Shown piece by piece: positions 8,584 to 17,035 of a DNA stretch of 64,000 nt. Made by a program: the position numbers and the translations under genes. Location: contig NZ_SLVF01000009.1 in the NCBI RefSeq assembly GCF_004345365.1, positions 345,480 through 409,479 on the forward strand, read 5' to 3'. Under the pieces are notes generated by a model. The model ran no database searches. It saw only the letters and a program-made list of their open reading frames with translations, and was not told the origin of the DNA. Source of the stretch: Kribbella sp. VKM Ac-2568 (lineage in GTDB: Bacteria > Actinomycetota > Actinomycetes > Propionibacteriales > Kribbellaceae). Each line of letters starts with the position of its first letter. Within the stretch, counting starts at the first letter, position 1.

Positions 8584-10164
8584 GTGACGGACCCAGTGCT
8601 GGGGCTGGAGACCGCGCAGCTGACGGTCGAGCCTGGCGGGCAGGTTCGGGCGGAGTTCACCGTCCTCAACCCGGGCACCATCGTCGAGAGCTACACCCTG
8701 GACGTGGTCGGCGAGCAGCCGATCCCGTGGGCCGAGGTGCTGCCGCCGGTGCTGTCCGTCTATCCCCAGCAGCAGGAGACGGCGACGGTCGTCTTCAACC
8801 CGCCTGCCGGACCGACCGGTCCGGGTGGCACAGTGCCGTTCGGGATCCGGGCCAAGTCCCAGGTCGACCCGTCGAGCAGTGCCGTGGTGGAAGGCCAACT
8901 GGAGATCGGACAGGTCTTCGGGCTGCAGGCCAAGCTGACCCCGGTCACCTCGTCCGGCCGCTGGCGGGGGCTGCACACGATCCAGTTCAGCAACTGGGGC
9001 AACGCCCCGGCCCGGCTGCGGATCGTGGCGTCCGACCCGGACCAGGCGCTCGGGTTCCTGATCCGCCCGGAGGTGGTCGACGTGCCGCTGGGCGCCACGG
9101 TCACCGCGCGGATCAAGGCCCGCACCCGCAAACCCGTACTGCGCGGATCGAACAGCAGGCTGCCGTTCAAGGTGGTGGGCGAGCCCGATCCGCCTCGTCC
9201 AGTGGGAACGCCGGAGGTCCCAGGCGCCGATCCAGGTCGGCCGGCTGTCGACGGAGCCTTTACCCAGAAGCCGATCCTGTCCCGCGGTGTGGTGATGGCC
9301 GCCACGGTGGCGGGAGCCGCGCTGATCGGCGTACTGGTGTTCGCGCTGACCCGCGGCGGCCCCGCTGTCACACCGACAGGCGACGGCGTTACCGTGCCGG
9401 CCAAACCGGTGCTGACCGCGACCACAGCCGGACCTGCGGCGATCACCTTGGAGTGGGAGCTGCTGCGGAACGTCGATTCGTACACCCTGCAGTACATCGA
9501 TCCGCTGAGCGGCCGGACCAACAAGACCGAGCCAGGCCTCGACGTCCAGCAGAACGCCAAGAACGTCGACAAGCTGGCATCGGCCACGAAGTACTGCTTC
9601 AAGCTGCGCGCGATCAACGGGAAGCTGGCGGGGCCGGAGTCCGAACCCGCCTGCGCCACTACGGCCAAAGCGGCTCCGACTCCTTCTGGCTCTCCTACGC
9701 CTGGCGCGTCTACTTCTGGCGGACCGACCTCCGGGGGGCCGACTCAGGGCGGGCCTACTTCGGGTGGAGCGACAAGTGGCGGTCCAACCGGCGCACCTAC
9801 GTCAGGACCGCCTTCTTCCGCCGGGCCGACCACGGGGCCGGACTCCCCCGCATTCGCAGCCGGCCAGTGGATCGCCCTGGTCGACTCGTACCCGGCCGGG
9901 AGCGGCGTAGCCGAGCAGACAGCGCGGGATCTGGCCGCACAGCTGAAAGCCGGCGGTGTCGCCGCGCAGGTGCTGAACGCAGCCGGGCAGTACCCGGGGC
10001 TGACCAACGCGGCACGGCAGCCGTTGCGTGATGCCTGGGTGGTTTACGTAGGACCAGTGGGCGCAGCAGACCAAGCAGCGACGCTCTGCAGGTCGGAGGC
10101 AGTGCGGAAGGTGCGCAGTGGGGCTGCCTGTATCGCATTCCAACCGGCCGAGGCACCCAACTAG
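8584..10164 (+). CDS. membrane protein with Ig-like, Fn3-like and SPOR-like domains, beside eCIS genes
   Basis: The product is 526 residues from GTG 8584, with a GGGGGAGGG ribosome site just upstream. Residues 1-200 are one or two beta-sandwich domains of the bacterial Ig/COG1470 type (LTVEPGGQVRAEFTVLNPG). A transmembrane helix lies at about 236-258 (MAATVAGAALIGVLVFAL), an Fn3-like domain at about 270-345, a Gly/Pro/Ser/Thr linker with repeated GGPTSG at 350-415, and a SPOR-like C-terminus at 420-526 (QWIALVDSYPAGSG ... WVVYVGPVG). SPOR domains classically bind denuded peptidoglycan, so this may tie the eCIS or associated complex to the envelope; that is inference. Its stop shares a CTAG with the stop of the convergent zinc-ribbon gene. 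Confidence 0.75.
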   Translation: MTDPVLGLETAQLTVEPGGQVRAEFTVLNPGTIVESYTLDVVGEQPIPWAEVLPPVLSVYPQQQETATVVFNPPAGPTGPGGTVPFGIRAKSQVDPSSSAVVEGQLEIGQVFGLQAKLTPVTSSGRWRGLHTIQFSNWGNAPARLRIVASDPDQALGFLIRPEVVDVPLGATVTARIKARTRKPVLRGSNSRLPFKVVGEPDPPRPVGTPEVPGADPGRPAVDGAFTQKPILSRGVVMAATVAGAALIGVLVFALTRGGPAVTPTGDGVTVPAKPVLTATTAGPAAITLEWELLRNVDSYTLQYIDPLSGRTNKTEPGLDVQQNAKNVDKLASATKYCFKLRAINGKLAGPESEPACATTAKAAPTPSGSPTPGASTSGGPTSGGPTQGGPTSGGATSGGPTGAPTSGPPSSAGPTTGPDSPAFAAGQWIALVDSYPAGSGVAEQTARDLAAQLKAGGVAAQVLNAAGQYPGLTNAARQPLRDAWVVYVGPVGAADQAATLCRSEAVRKVRSGAACIAFQPAEAPN

Positions 10165-11261
10165 TGAGGCCGCGAGAGCACCGCAAGGCTGGTCAAGGCC
10201 GTCAAGGGCTGGCCGGCATCAGCCCGCGCCGGATAGGTCGCACCGATCGCGACCAGCAACTCCGTGACCGGAACACCGGTGTCCAGCGTGAGCTGCTGGA
10301 GCTCGCTGCTGTCCTTGAGCGGCAGCTCGGTGCATCGCCCGTCGTACATCACGAGCAGCACGCTCGGCCGGAACTGCAGTGGGCGCTTCGCGTCGGCTGC
10401 CGGCAGCCCGGCGGCCACGTCCAGGCGGCGAACGCGCAGCGGCTCGGTGAAGGTCAACTGGACCATCCCCTTGGCTGCGGGTTTCCCGTCACAACCGTCG
10501 AGCGGGGCGAGCGCGTCCGGCGCCCACGCCGTAGCCCAGGCATCGTCCACGGCGGCGGACCCGAGCGCGGCTGGATCGTATCCCTGGGCAACGGACTCCG
10601 GCGGACTCCCCGCGTAGCCGACCGGATCGGCGACTACGAGAGTGCCGCGAACGGCGTAGTACTTGTCCTTGGCCCAGCCCACCGGGTCCTTCCCGATCAG
10701 CGACAACAACACCAGTACCGCGACCACCAGGCCGACCCCGATGATCACCCGGCGCCAGCGATAGAGCGGTGGCAGGCTGCGGCGGTACTCACGACGGGCG
10801 CGGCGATCGGTCGGGTCCCAGAAGCGCTGCCACCAGGTCTGGGGCACCGCCGCTCTCTGCGCCTGGCTGCTCGGCTGGGTGGGCCGCAACGCCTTGCCGC
10901 ACTTGCTGCAGAACCTGAGCGTCACCGCGTTGGGTTGGCCGCATTGGGGACAGGGCGGATCGCTGGACCTCCAGTCGGCGACTGGTTGGGCGGGGACGGT
11001 GGACTGTCCCTGCACGTTGGGCTGCCCCTGGACGTTGGGCTGCCCCTGGACGGTGGGCTGTCCCTGGACGCTCTGCGACTGGATCGGGTTCTTCGATGAG
11101 TAGGCAGAGGTCTCGGCGGACGGAACGGATTGGCGCGTGGCCGGCTGGTCGGCAGTGCTCGCCTCGTCCCAGCCCAGGTAGACCCCGCAGTACAGGCAGA
11201 AGGCCGAGCCGGCCGGGTTGCGTTCTCCGCACGCCGTGCAGACATCCTCGATGGTCCCCAC
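10161..11261 (-). CDS. zinc-ribbon membrane protein with discoidin-like C-terminal domain
   Basis: The product is about 366 residues. GTG 11261 is the best start: GGGGAG lies directly before it and the zinc ribbon begins right after. The first ribbon has Cys 8, 11, 22 and 25 (CTACGERNPAGSAFCLYCG), followed by YLGW. A Gln/Ser/Val-rich repeat (VQGQPN) leads to a second ribbon (CPQCGQPNAVTLRFCSKCG), then a basic segment, a transmembrane helix (VIIGVGLVVAVLVLLSLIG, about 170-190) and a beta-rich C-terminus resembling the discoidin/NADase-type glycan-binding fold. The divergent gene at 11296 begins with nearly the same ribbon, only 34 nt away. It lies between the Ig/Fn3 gene and the dynamin pair. 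Function unknown. Confidence 0.78.
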   Translation of the reverse strand: MGTIEDVCTACGERNPAGSAFCLYCGVYLGWDEASTADQPATRQSVPSAETSAYSSKNPIQSQSVQGQPTVQGQPNVQGQPNVQGQSTVPAQPVADWRSSDPPCPQCGQPNAVTLRFCSKCGKALRPTQPSSQAQRAAVPQTWWQRFWDPTDRRARREYRRSLPPLYRWRRVIIGVGLVVAVLVLLSLIGKDPVGWAKDKYYAVRGTLVVADPVGYAGSPPESVAQGYDPAALGSAAVDDAWATAWAPDALAPLDGCDGKPAAKGMVQLTFTEPLRVRRLDVAAGLPAADAKRPLQFRPSVLLVMYDGRCTELPLKDSSELQQLTLDTGVPVTELLVAIGATYPARADAGQPLTALTSLAVLSRPH

Positions 11262-11295
11262 CTCCCCAGCCCCACTGTGGCGGATCGGAGACCAG

Positions 11296-13500
11296 ATGAT
11301 CAACTGCGGCAACTGCGGACGTCCGAACCCCGACGACGCCATGTTCTGCACGTCCTGCAACCACTACCTGGCCTGGAGCGACCCAGAAACCACCAAACCG
11401 GCAACCGAGCCCGTAGCCGAGCCCGCACCGGTGGTCGAGCCCGCGCCCGAAGCCGAACCCGCGCCAGTGGCCGAACCCGCGCCCGAAGCCAAGCCCGCAC
11501 CAGTGGACGAACCCGCACCGGTAGCTGAACCCGCACCTGTGCCCGAGCCCGCGCCGGAACCCGCCGTCGAGCCGCCGCCGACACCCGCTCCCCCGCGGCC
11601 AAGGCCGCGGACCAACGTGGGGCAACTCATCGCCGCCATTGACGAAGGCAAGACCCTGACCCAGGAAAGGAAGCGCCCGGACCTCGCGGCCCGGCTGGAC
11701 TCGGCGAAGAGGAAACTCGACTCGCGGACGGTGACAGCAGTGGTGGTCGGCGAGTTCAAGCGCGGCAAGAGCACCCTGGTGAACGCGTTGCTGCAGACCG
11801 CCGTCTGCCCCGTCGACGCCGACATCGTGACCGCGGTGCCGACGCTCGTCCGGTACGGCGACCGTCCCGGCCTCACCGCTTACCGGCAAGCCAACCCGGG
11901 ACAGGACCCCGTCGGTTTCCCGGCGCCCCTCAACCAGATCGCGCAACTGGTGTCCGAATCCAATGAAGTAGCCGAAGAGGGACGTCTGCAGTCCGTCACG
12001 GTCGAAGTCCCGCACCGCATGCTCCGGTCCGGACTGAGCCTGCTGGACACCCCGGGTGTCGGCGGTCTCGACTCCGTCCACGGCCAGCTCACTCTGGCCG
12101 CGCTGTCCGCGGCAGACGCGATCCTGTTCGTCACCGATGCCGCCCAGGAGCTGACGGCCCCCGAGCTCGAGTTCCTTCAGACAGCGGTCTCCCGTTGCCC
12201 CGCAGCCGCCGTGGTGATCACCAAGACCGACCTGTACGGACAGTGGCGTCGCATAGTCGAGCTGAACACGTCACACCTCGCCACAGCCGGCATAGACCTG
12301 CCAATCATCCCGGTGTCTTCCTTCCTCCGCCTGCGCGCCGCTCAGCGCCCCGAGCTCAACCAGGAGTCGGGATTCGCCCCACTGGTGGAGTTCCTGGCCA
12401 CAGCAGTCGTAGTACCGGGTACTACGCGCGCGGCGGCCACCATCGCGCAGGAGGTCGACTTCGTCGCCACCCAACTAGCACAGGAGTCCGACGCCGAACG
12501 CGTAGTACTCACTAAACCGCAGAGCCGCCCGGAGGTGCTCTCCAAGCTCACCAAGGCCCGCGACCAGGCAGCCGGTCTCACCGCGGCCGGCGCCACCTGG
12601 CAACAGACCTTGTCCGACGGAATCGCCGACCTCGTCGCCGATGTCGAGCACGACCTGCAGAGCCGGCTGCGCACGGTGATGCGCGACGTCGAGACGATCA
12701 TCGACCAGGGCGATCCGAACGAGACCTGGGGCGACACCGAGGTCTGGTTGCGCCGCCAGGTCGCCGTGGCCGGAGTGGCGAACCGGGACCTGCTGATCGA
12801 ACGCGCCCGCGACCTCGGCGAGCGGGTCGCCGAGGCCTTCGACCTGGAGGCGGGGACCGAGGTCGAGGTCGAGCTGTCCCAGTTCAGCACCGACCTGGAG
12901 CAACTCGAGCTGGCCTCGGTCAGCACCCTGTCGATGCCCGGCGGCCGACTCGCGTCGCTGATGATGGCCGGCCGGACCGGGATCTTCGTCCCGATGATCG
13001 TGTTCAGCCTCGGCTCGCTGTTCCTGCCGGTGATCGCGGTCGCCGGGGTCGCGGCCACCCTCGGGGCAGGCATCGGCGGCAAGCTGCTGAAGGACGAACG
13101 CAAGCGCCAGCGCACCTACCGCCAGCAGCAGGCCAAGGGCGCGGTCCGCCGGTACGTCGACGAGGTCGCGTTCGTGATGAACAAGGACACCCGCGACAGT
13201 CTCCGCAAGACGCAGCGGCAACTGCGCGACGACTTCCAGGAACGGGCAGGCCTGATCCACCGGTCAGCCGCAGCCGCCCTGACCGCCGCCGACCGGACCG
13301 CCAAACTGCCACCCGCCGAACAGTCCGCCCGCGCCGCCGAACTCTCCGTCGAAGGCAACCGCCTGCGCTCACTCCGCTCCGGCCTTCGCGAGGTGGCGAT
13401 GGCCGGCGCCCGCCCCGCCATCGGCGCGGCCGCCGGGATCGGTGTCGGCACGGTAGCTCACCAGATGATCGACGACGACCAGGTGGACGACGATGACTGA
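11296..13500 (+). CDS. zinc-ribbon dynamin-like GTPase (IniA/IniC-like)
   Basis: The product is 734 residues from ATG 11296, with GGAG 6 nt upstream. The first 27 residues form a zinc ribbon (Cys 4, 7, 18, 21), then an EPAPVAEP-type repeat linker to about residue 95. The GTPase domain has G1 GEFKRGKST near 152, DTPG near 249 and a TKTD-type G4 near 310. Helical stalk regions follow, and a paired hydrophobic segment near 565-598 (FVPMIVFSLGSLFLPVIAVA) marks the membrane-insertion paddle of bacterial dynamin-like proteins. The next GTPase gene overlaps by 8 nt, matching the usual two-gene pairing of bacterial dynamins. Family knowledge suggests membrane binding, fusion or remodelling; the link to injection particles is by context only. 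Confidence 0.85.
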   Translation: MINCGNCGRPNPDDAMFCTSCNHYLAWSDPETTKPATEPVAEPAPVVEPAPEAEPAPVAEPAPEAKPAPVDEPAPVAEPAPVPEPAPEPAVEPPPTPAPPRPRPRTNVGQLIAAIDEGKTLTQERKRPDLAARLDSAKRKLDSRTVTAVVVGEFKRGKSTLVNALLQTAVCPVDADIVTAVPTLVRYGDRPGLTAYRQANPGQDPVGFPAPLNQIAQLVSESNEVAEEGRLQSVTVEVPHRMLRSGLSLLDTPGVGGLDSVHGQLTLAALSAADAILFVTDAAQELTAPELEFLQTAVSRCPAAAVVITKTDLYGQWRRIVELNTSHLATAGIDLPIIPVSSFLRLRAAQRPELNQESGFAPLVEFLATAVVVPGTTRAAATIAQEVDFVATQLAQESDAERVVLTKPQSRPEVLSKLTKARDQAAGLTAAGATWQQTLSDGIADLVADVEHDLQSRLRTVMRDVETIIDQGDPNETWGDTEVWLRRQVAVAGVANRDLLIERARDLGERVAEAFDLEAGTEVEVELSQFSTDLEQLELASVSTLSMPGGRLASLMMAGRTGIFVPMIVFSLGSLFLPVIAVAGVAATLGAGIGGKLLKDERKRQRTYRQQQAKGAVRRYVDEVAFVMNKDTRDSLRKTQRQLRDDFQERAGLIHRSAAAALTAADRTAKLPPAEQSARAAELSVEGNRLRSLRSGLREVAMAGARPAIGAAAGIGVGTVAHQMIDDDQVDDDD

Positions 13501-14956
13501 CGACCTGTCCGCCGCGATCCTCGCCGTCCTCGACCAGGCCAAGCGTGCGGCCCGTACGGACGACGACCGTCAGCAACTCGCCGAGATCCACGCGCGCCTG
13601 ACCGGCCCGCTCCGGCTGGCAATCGCAGGCAAGGTGAAGGCGGGCAAATCCACGCTCCTGAACGCCTTGCTCGGTGAGGAGTTGGCCCCGACCGATGCCG
13701 GCGAGTGCACCCAGATCGTCACCTGGTACTCCCTCGACGACCGGCCGCACGCGACCCTGTTCCCCCTCGAGGGCGAACCCCGCGAACGTCCCTACGACCG
13801 CGACAGCGGCGCACTGCAGGTCGACCTCGGCGGGTTGCGGCCGGCCGACGTCGATCACCTCGAGATCGGCTGGCCGACCAGCAGGCTGCGGGAGCTGACC
13901 ATCCTCGACACCCCTGGCATCGCGTCGATCTCGGCCGACGTGTCAGCCCGGACCCAGCGAGTGCTGGCCGCGGACGACGGCCGGGTCCCGGTCGCGGACG
14001 CGATTCTCTACCTGCTCCGGCACACCCACTCCAGCGACATCCGGTTCCTCGAGTCGTTCCACGACGACGAACTGGCGCACGGTACGCCGATGAACGCGAT
14101 CGGCGTGCTGTCCCGGGCCGATGAGATCGGTTCCTGCCGGCTCGACTCGATGGAGGTCGCCGAGCGGGTCGCCAAACGGTACGAAGCCGAGCCGAGACTG
14201 CATCGGCTGTGCCCGGTGATCGTGCCGGTCAACGGATTGCTCGGCCACACGGCGACCACCCTGCGCGAGGCGGAGTACGCGCTGTTGGCAACGATCGCGC
14301 GGGCGCCGGCCGAAGAGGTCGCCGAACTGCTGCTGACCGCCGACCGGTTCACCTCGACACCGACCGGGCTCCCGGTCACCGAGCTCGAACGCGGGCACCT
14401 GCTGGAACGGCTCGGACTGTACGGCGTGCGGTTGAGCGTCGAGCTGATCGGCGACGGTAGCGCGACCACCTCGTCCGAGCTGAGCACCGAACTCGCCGAG
14501 CGGAGTGGGCTGAACCGGCTGCGGGCGATCCTGGTTCGTCAGTTCGAGACCCGGAGCCGGGTGCTCAAGGCGTACTCCGCGGTGGCGGCACTGACGGATC
14601 TCCTGCGCTCGGGAGACTTCGAGACCGCCACCGAACTGCAGGCGCGGGTGGAAGAGATCAGTGCCGGAGCGCACGAGTTCCAGGAGATCCGGCTGCTGTC
14701 CGAGCTGAGGTCCGGTGGGGTCACCCTCAAGCCGGAGCGGGTCGAGCAACTCGATCGCCTGCTCGGCGGTTCGGGCCATGACCCGAGCGCGCGGCTGGGA
14801 CTGGGAGCGGACGCCTCGGCGGACGAAGTACGCGAAGCGGCGTTGGCCGCGCTCACCTCCTGGCAGGCGTTCGCGACCCATCCGCTCACCAGCCGCCCCG
14901 GCCAACTGGCCGCCAGAGTCGCCACCCGAACCCTCGAGGGACTCCTCGCCGGCTAG
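13493..14956 (+). CDS. dynamin-like GTPase, second partner of the pair
   Basis: The product is 487 residues. ATG 13493 overlaps the upstream GTPase stop (ATGACTGA), so the two should be translationally coupled and made in similar amounts. G1 is GKVKAGKST near 46, with a conserved TQIVT switch region and LDTPGIAS near 140. The remainder is helical with no clear transmembrane paddle, so it is shorter than its partner and may depend on it for membrane contact, as in other two-subunit bacterial dynamins. The last codons (LLAG-stop) are imperfectly duplicated just downstream. Confidence 0.83.
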   Translation: MTDDLSAAILAVLDQAKRAARTDDDRQQLAEIHARLTGPLRLAIAGKVKAGKSTLLNALLGEELAPTDAGECTQIVTWYSLDDRPHATLFPLEGEPRERPYDRDSGALQVDLGGLRPADVDHLEIGWPTSRLRELTILDTPGIASISADVSARTQRVLAADDGRVPVADAILYLLRHTHSSDIRFLESFHDDELAHGTPMNAIGVLSRADEIGSCRLDSMEVAERVAKRYEAEPRLHRLCPVIVPVNGLLGHTATTLREAEYALLATIARAPAEEVAELLLTADRFTSTPTGLPVTELERGHLLERLGLYGVRLSVELIGDGSATTSSELSTELAERSGLNRLRAILVRQFETRSRVLKAYSAVAALTDLLRSGDFETATELQARVEEISAGAHEFQEIRLLSELRSGGVTLKPERVEQLDRLLGGSGHDPSARLGLGADASADEVREAALAALTSWQAFATHPLTSRPGQLAARVATRTLEGLLAG

Positions 14957-14978
14957 ACGGGACTCCTGGCGGGCTAGA
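14936..14978 (+). repeat. 21-nt imperfect tandem duplication across a stop codon
   Basis: Two adjacent copies of GGACTCCTCGCCGGCTAGA / GGACTCCTGGCGGGCTAGA carry the stop codon of the GTPase gene twice. The second copy runs into the end of the convergent LuxR gene. It looks like a slippage duplication and separates the two convergent genes. Confidence 0.6.
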
Positions 14979-15600
14979 TGAGACCTTCGCGGACCGCGTA
15001 GGCGACCGCGTGCGAGCGGTTGCGGAGCTGGAGGCGCGTGGTGAGTTCGTGCAGCACGTTCTTCACAGTCCGCTCGCTGTAGTTGAGTTCTTCTGCGATC
15101 TCACCGGTGTCGAGGCCGTCCGCGACCAACCGCAGTACGTCGACCTCGCGGGGGCTGAGCCCGGTGAAGGTGAGGCCACGCGGGGCGAGCACCTGGCGTT
15201 GCAGGCGGCCGAGTTGCTCCATCAGCCGCCCCAGCAGATCGGACGGTATCTCGCCGTCCCCCGCGGCCACCCGCGCGATCGTGCGGACCAGCGCATCCGG
15301 GGTGGCATCGATCCGGCGCAGCAACCCGCCGACGCCGATCTCCGCGGCCACCACCAGCGCGGCCTCGTCGAGCACCGTCGCGACCAGCAGCAGCCGGGGC
15401 AGGTCGCCGCGGCGCAGCGCTCGCATCGTCCGGGCGGTGTTGTCGTCGAGCACATCGGTGACGACGACCGCGACGGCGGCCTCGTCCACCTCCATCTCGT
15501 GCACCAGCCGGATCTCGGGCCGCGACCGCAACTGGCTGATCACTCCCGCCCGCGAGATCGGGTCACTGCCGTGGACGTAGGTCAAGATCGGCGCGCTCAT
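14974..15600 (-). CDS. LuxR-type response-regulator-like transcription factor
   Basis: The product is 208 residues from ATG 15600 (MSAPILTYVHG), with GGGGAGGGG about 8 nt upstream; a longer in-frame start upstream lacks a ribosome site. Residues 1-120 are a receiver-like domain with limited conservation; Asp in VVVTD is a possible but not certain phosphoacceptor. Residues 140-208 are a GerE/LuxR helix-turn-helix (LSPREVDVLRLVADGLDTGE, YSERTVKNVLHELTTRL). No histidine kinase gene is adjacent. LuxR-type regulators are known beside contractile injection clusters of Streptomyces, so control of the 1-15 kb genes is a reasonable inference. Confidence 0.85.
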   Translation of the reverse strand: MSAPILTYVHGSDPISRAGVISQLRSRPEIRLVHEMEVDEAAVAVVVTDVLDDNTARTMRALRRGDLPRLLLVATVLDEAALVVAAEIGVGGLLRRIDATPDALVRTIARVAAGDGEIPSDLLGRLMEQLGRLQRQVLAPRGLTFTGLSPREVDVLRLVADGLDTGEIAEELNYSERTVKNVLHELTTRLQLRNRSHAVAYAVREGLI

Positions 15601-15669
15601 CAGGAACCCCTCCCCAAGGTCGAGCACCCACCGTCCCGCACCCCGCTCAACAGCTGTTCCACGCCCGCT

Positions 15670-16266
15670 CTACAAACGCTCCGCGGGTCGGGCGTCGGTG
15701 GCGAGGCGGGCGTGCAGATGGGAGTCGTGGCGCCTGCCGTCGGCCTCGACGTAGTAGTCGCGCATGGTGCCTTCCAGCAGGAATCCGGCCCTGATCGCGA
15801 CCCGGCAGGATCCCTCGTTCACCAACGCGTGGTCGAGGGACAGCCGGTGCAGCCCGAGCCCGCCGTCGCCCGGTGAACTGAACGCCCACCACGCCGCCGC
15901 GTCCAGCGCCCGCGCCGCGAGCCGCCGCCCTCTCGCCTCGGGACTCACCCAGTAGGCGACGACCGCCTGGTCCGGGACCCGGTTCACGTCGCGAAGCGTG
16001 ACAGACCCGAGCAGTACGTCGGTGGCCGCGTCCGCTACGGCGAACACCGCGTTGTTTCGCGACCACCCGTCGATCCGCGACTCGAGCCACTTCCACGCCC
16101 GCTTGTCAGCCGGCATCCGCAGTACGGCGGAACCCGCGGTCCACCGGAGGATGTCCGGGTCCGCCATCGCCGTCGCCACCGCGGCCTCGTCCCCCGCGAC
16201 CAGCGGGCGCAGTACGAGCTCGTCGACTTCAATGCGCGTCGGCTTCAAGCCCACAGCTGTTTCCAC
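15670..16266 (-). CDS. GNAT N-acetyltransferase (RimJ/RimL-like)
   Basis: The product is 198 residues from ATG 16266. The start of the fold is LVLRPLVAGDEAAVATAM. The acetyl-CoA binding region is VAYWVSPEARGRRLAARALD, followed by LHRLSLDHALVNEGSCRVAIRAGFLLEGTMRD, the pattern seen in RimJ/RimL-type ribosomal-protein or small-molecule acetyltransferases. It stands alone between the LuxR gene and the DUF5130 pair. The substrate cannot be deduced. Confidence 0.85.
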   Translation of the reverse strand: METAVGLKPTRIEVDELVLRPLVAGDEAAVATAMADPDILRWTAGSAVLRMPADKRAWKWLESRIDGWSRNNAVFAVADAATDVLLGSVTLRDVNRVPDQAVVAYWVSPEARGRRLAARALDAAAWWAFSSPGDGGLGLHRLSLDHALVNEGSCRVAIRAGFLLEGTMRDYYVEADGRRHDSHLHARLATDARPAERL

Positions 16267-16320
16267 CCGGCCTTTCTACCCGACTTGGTTTCGGACTTCT
16301 CGCGTTTATCCGGACAGCAG

Positions 16321-16356
16321 TTCGCCCGCTCCGGCAGGTGAGCGGGAGCGGGCGAA
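16321..16356 (-). terminator. hairpin terminator after the DUF5130 gene
   Basis: A perfect 12-bp inverted repeat (TTCGCCCGCTCC ... GGAGCGGGCGAA) with a 12-nt loop lies just downstream of the stop of the minus-strand DUF5130 gene. There is no strong U-tract, as is common in high-GC actinobacteria. Confidence 0.65.
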
Positions 16357-16368
16357 GGCGGAGCGGTC

Positions 16369-16767
16369 CTACTGCTTGTGGGGTTCGTTGGCGTGCAGGA
16401 GCGGGGCCTGGCGTGCGTGGTCGCCAAGTTGCTGGACGCCGGTGACCAGACCGCCGGTCAGGTCGCCCGTGGCGAACGAGGTCTGCATGCTGAGCGCTGC
16501 GAGACCGGCCGCGTGATCCGACAGCTGACGCTTGGCGGTGGCGCCGGTGACGATCTCCAGCCGGCGGCCGGCGGGGTCGACGTACACCAGGACGCTGCCG
16601 TCCGGGTCTTCCAGCTCGTTCAGCAGCTCGAGCGCGAACGGGCGCGTCTCCGAGTCAGCACCGCCGACGTACACGGAGAAGTGCAGGCCGGACACCTCCT
16701 CGGCATACCGGACCGCGCGCTCGATGTCGTACAGCTGCTCCGGGGTGAATGCGTCACCAGCTCGCAC
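16369..16767 (-). CDS. DUF5130 family protein
   Basis: The product is 132 residues. GTG 16767 is chosen because GGAGG stands 5 nt before it and the family begins VRAGDAFTPEQLYDIERAV. Further conserved stretches are SGLHFSVYVGG, ALELLNELEDPDGSVLVYVD, ALSMQTSFATGDLTGGLVTG. The fold resembles a TPM-type soluble domain. The start overlaps the end of the upstream small membrane protein gene by 14 nt, so the two are co-translated. Function is unknown. Confidence 0.82.
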   Translation of the reverse strand: MRAGDAFTPEQLYDIERAVRYAEEVSGLHFSVYVGGADSETRPFALELLNELEDPDGSVLVYVDPAGRRLEIVTGATAKRQLSDHAAGLAALSMQTSFATGDLTGGLVTGVQQLGDHARQAPLLHANEPHKQ

Positions 16768-17035
16768 TTGCGCCTCCGGTCGTACGGGCGACGCCGGTGG
16801 AGGCGGTCGCGGAGTTGGGACCGGCGGGGAGCTCGGGCAGGTTGGCCGGGTCGGGCTTGGCGTTGAGGTCAGGCCCGCCGATCCAGACCGGCGGAGCCCA
16901 CCACGACAGACCCGGCCGGTAGCGCGGACCACTCGCGATCGACGACGCGAAGACGAGCAGCGCCACCACCACGACGACCAGCGCAGGGATGCCGACGAAC
17001 ACCAGCAAGGTGTGGCCGGAAAGCAGAGTGATCAC
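16754..17035 (-). CDS. small single-span membrane protein (possibly CtaJ-like)
   Basis: The product is 93 residues from GTG 17035. One transmembrane helix near the N-terminus (LLVFVGIPALVVVVVALLVF) is followed by GPRYRPGLSWWAPPVWIGGP and a Pro/Ala/Thr-rich tail. The aromatic motif after the helix recalls small accessory subunits of actinobacterial aa3 oxidase (CtaJ type), but I cannot confirm this. It shares a 14-nt overlap with the DUF5130 gene. Confidence 0.6.
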   Translation of the reverse strand: MITLLSGHTLLVFVGIPALVVVVVALLVFASSIASGPRYRPGLSWWAPPVWIGGPDLNAKPDPANLPELPAGPNSATASTGVARTTGGASASW

